Origin: Coffea arabica
Taxonomy: Eukaryota; Streptophyta; Magnoliopsida; Gentianales; Rubiaceae
Assembly: GCF_036785885.1 (NCBI RefSeq)
Contig: NC_092320.1
Location: forward strand, 12,711,557 to 12,775,556
DNA length: 64,000 nt
Direction of reading: 5' to 3'
Shown here piece by piece: positions 61,940 through 64,000 of this stretch. The notes under the pieces were generated by a model, which saw nothing but the letters and a program-made list of their open reading frames with translations, ran no database searches and had not been told where the DNA came from. The position numbers and the translations under genes were made by a program. How positions within the stretch are numbered: the stretch's first letter is position 1; each line of letters opens with the position of its first letter.

Positions 61940-64000
61940 TTCCTCATCTCTTTCCTTCTTTTTTTTTTTCTTTGTCGAATTCTTTATTGTCTGAATCTGA
62001 AATTATAAAGAACTCGTGGGGTCCATCTTCCGTGGAGAGTGAATAATGGTGTTTGAAACATACATTATTTGTACCCCACGGATAAGGAGTAGTAGTAAAT
62101 TAAATAATACATACATACATATATATATATGTCTTTAAAAGCCGTTATGAATGATTGTGTCATGCACTGTGGGACACGATTGATTGTGGAATGTGGAGTA
62201 GAGATCTGATTGATGAAGGTTCTGAGGAGACTTTGGTTGAGTAGGATCATACTCCGCGAGCACTAATACTAATACTATACTAGTAGTAGCTGGTAGCTAG
62301 TGGTATTGGAGGCGTATAAATCGTGGGTCAAAATCCAACTTTTTGGACTATGGCAATCGTTTCTAACGATTTTGTGCATTTTACCTACCGTATAATTTTA
62401 TTTGCATAACGTGTAATTTTAGAATAAAATTTTATAAATCTCACACACATTGTTAAAAATAAGGTATAAGAAACAATTTCAATCGTGCAATTTTTTTAAA
62501 TCAAATTTTAATTGTGAGCAACTCAGGAGCGATGCTTCTGATAACCACTCCCCCCCCCCCCTCCAACTTTTTGGTTTGATGATGATTTGGGCAAAGAGGG
62601 TGGGACCTAGGAGGAAGAAATATGGGTGGTACGAGCCGAGCCTGCACCAGACACGTTTATGCATGTTCAACGTGTCGCGCCCCAACGGTTTTGGCTTTGC
62701 AACGGGGCCGCGAGATTATAGATTCGGGTCGGTCGGGGAACCCCCCATATTCATCTCAGTTTTCACTCATTTCTGCCACGCCACACCACCACCATATTAA
62801 TTTAGCTCTTTATGCTTTGTTGATTTCTTTTTTTAAAGGGAGAGAAGAGGGAGAGACCGAGTCCAAGCGCAAAAGGGGAGGTTCTGAAGTCAAATCAATC
62901 TTTTACTTTGAGTAATGTCCATCTTCCATCTAAGTTGGATTTTGAGGACGTTTTGTTTTGATTTAACAGAAACTCAACATCAGGAATTCACCGACCGAAG
63001 GTAACGTAAGTGTAGACAGACGCTTCTATCATTCATATGTGTCTTTTTTCTTGGTTTCAAATTTTACTAGTTGCGGAAAATCTTTTGATATCCTAGTGGG
63101 ATTTGACAAATTTAAAATTTAGCGGACTACGATGAATCAAGCTTTCAAGCAAGGTCTTGGCTTCAAATTCTTCTGATTTTTTCTTAAAGCTGAAAATGAA
63201 TAAAGGAAAAAAACTGTAATGAACCATTCATCAAGTTTGTTCGATTATTTTAACGAATTTAAATTTTTGTTCAAATTTATCTTGTTTATTTACGTAATAA
63301 AGTAGAATGATCTTATATTGAGTCTAATTTAAGTAGTTTGAAATTTTTTACATATAAAATCTAATTTTATATTAATCAAATCAAACTTGAGCTGAGTTTG
63401 AAAGTTTATCATCGGTGTATTGCTACAGTTCAGTTCGACTCAAGTTTAGTTTAGCTAATTGTTGAACCAAACTCAAACATATTTTTACTAAATCGAGTTT
63501 GGTTAGAATATCGTGTAATTTAGCTCATCTTTCAAACATAATTAAAAGAGAATTTAAAAAAAAAAACTAAGTGATATCTCCCCCAAAATCACAAAGCTGT
63601 GCGGCCACACGCTTAGCGGATGCTTGATAATCTACGGCTTTTCACATTGAGAACCAAACTCCGACGACTTTTCCTCCTTACGTTGATTAGAAACCATTTC
63701 GGACCAGATTTTGATGGCATTATTGCTATCACAAATTTGGACCCTACTTTAAATTTACACTATCATTTCCCTTCCAAATCAGTCAATGAATAAATATGCC
63801 TATAAAATCAAACCATTATGTCATTTCCACGTTTGCCTCTCCATCAATTGAAGATCTTCTCGTCACGTGATCCCATTGAAATTCTTTAATGAAGAAGAAT
63901 AGATTGGTCACGTAAAGCTAGACCGCAAAACGTCTTTCAATACAGACGTGCCTTGCTCTCATCCAAGCACTACTAGAAACATTAAAAAAATATCATGCAA
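61940..64000. other. Spacer downstream of SMAX1, no gene recognised
   Basis: A GC-richer patch at 62580-62760 has open frames on both strands but no recognisable family. The stretch 63230-63550 is rich in GAGTTTGG/CAAACTC-type words in both orientations (for example GAGCTGAGTTTG and ACCAAACTCAAAC), the look of an old inverted-repeat transposon. No supportable gene. Confidence 0.35.

Noticed and set aside
62450..62930. GC-richer patch with overlapping open frames on both strands
   Set aside because: No family resemblance in any frame and no splice logic; high GC alone explains the open frames.
1..64000. tRNA, rRNA and known conserved plant microRNA sequences
   Set aside because: None of the familiar mature microRNA sequences or tRNA box patterns were found by eye; a covariance-model scan would be needed to be certain.

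Overview
The window is nuclear DNA from a flowering plant, most likely a eudicot and probably an asterid. Its genes are split by many short GT-AG introns, the spacers are AT-rich, short inverted-repeat transposons (MITEs) are abundant, and the proteins belong to plant-specific or plant-typical families. The asterid guess rests on the MITE types and is weak. There is no organellar, bacterial or viral block, and I recognised no tRNA, rRNA or CRISPR array.

Five genes can be supported and four are complete. (1) At 354-648, minus strand, lies the first exon of a glutamate receptor-like channel (GLR) that runs off the left edge. (2) At 3641-12684, minus strand, is a 12-exon cluster II diacylglycerol kinase of 505 aa. 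(3) At 23632-29112, minus strand, is a 9-exon TrmO/TsaA-type tRNA m6t6A37 methyltransferase of 388 aa with an N-terminal membrane anchor. (4) At 29671-34263, plus strand, is a 9-exon BNR/Asp-box sialidase-like protein of 367 aa, divergent from gene 3 across a 558 bp spacer that contains a tandem duplication. (5) At 57806-61636, plus strand, is a 3-exon SMAX1-like protein of 1074 aa, the Clp-ATPase-like repressor of karrikin/KAI2 signalling. I assigned exon borders by GT-AG sites and checked codon phase at every join; each of the four complete models closes with no frame error.

The spacers (about 0.7-3.3, 12.9-23.5, 36.1-57.0 and 61.9-64 kb) are repeat-rich and gene-poor. They hold at least two MITE families with TGTTTGGAT-type ends, a 372 bp Mutator-like palindromic element with a clean 9 bp target-site duplication (17916-18287), a 139 bp MITE (53474-53612), a short poly(A) retroposon with an 11 bp target-site duplication (44292-44467), a hAT-like GC-rich-ended element (about 40778-42003), a possible Helitron relic ending near 15910, microsatellites, and several long G/C homopolymers.

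The genes do not form one pathway. They represent calcium signalling (GLR), lipid signalling (DGK), tRNA modification (TRMO), an uncharacterised secretory-route sialidase-like protein, and hormone-type repression (SMAX1). I found no convincing novel multi-gene system. The points most worth checking are the frame-preserving, stop-free 90 bp intron in the SMAX1 gene, the complete four-Asp-box plant protein, the duplicated divergent promoter and the triple-armed Mutator MITE.
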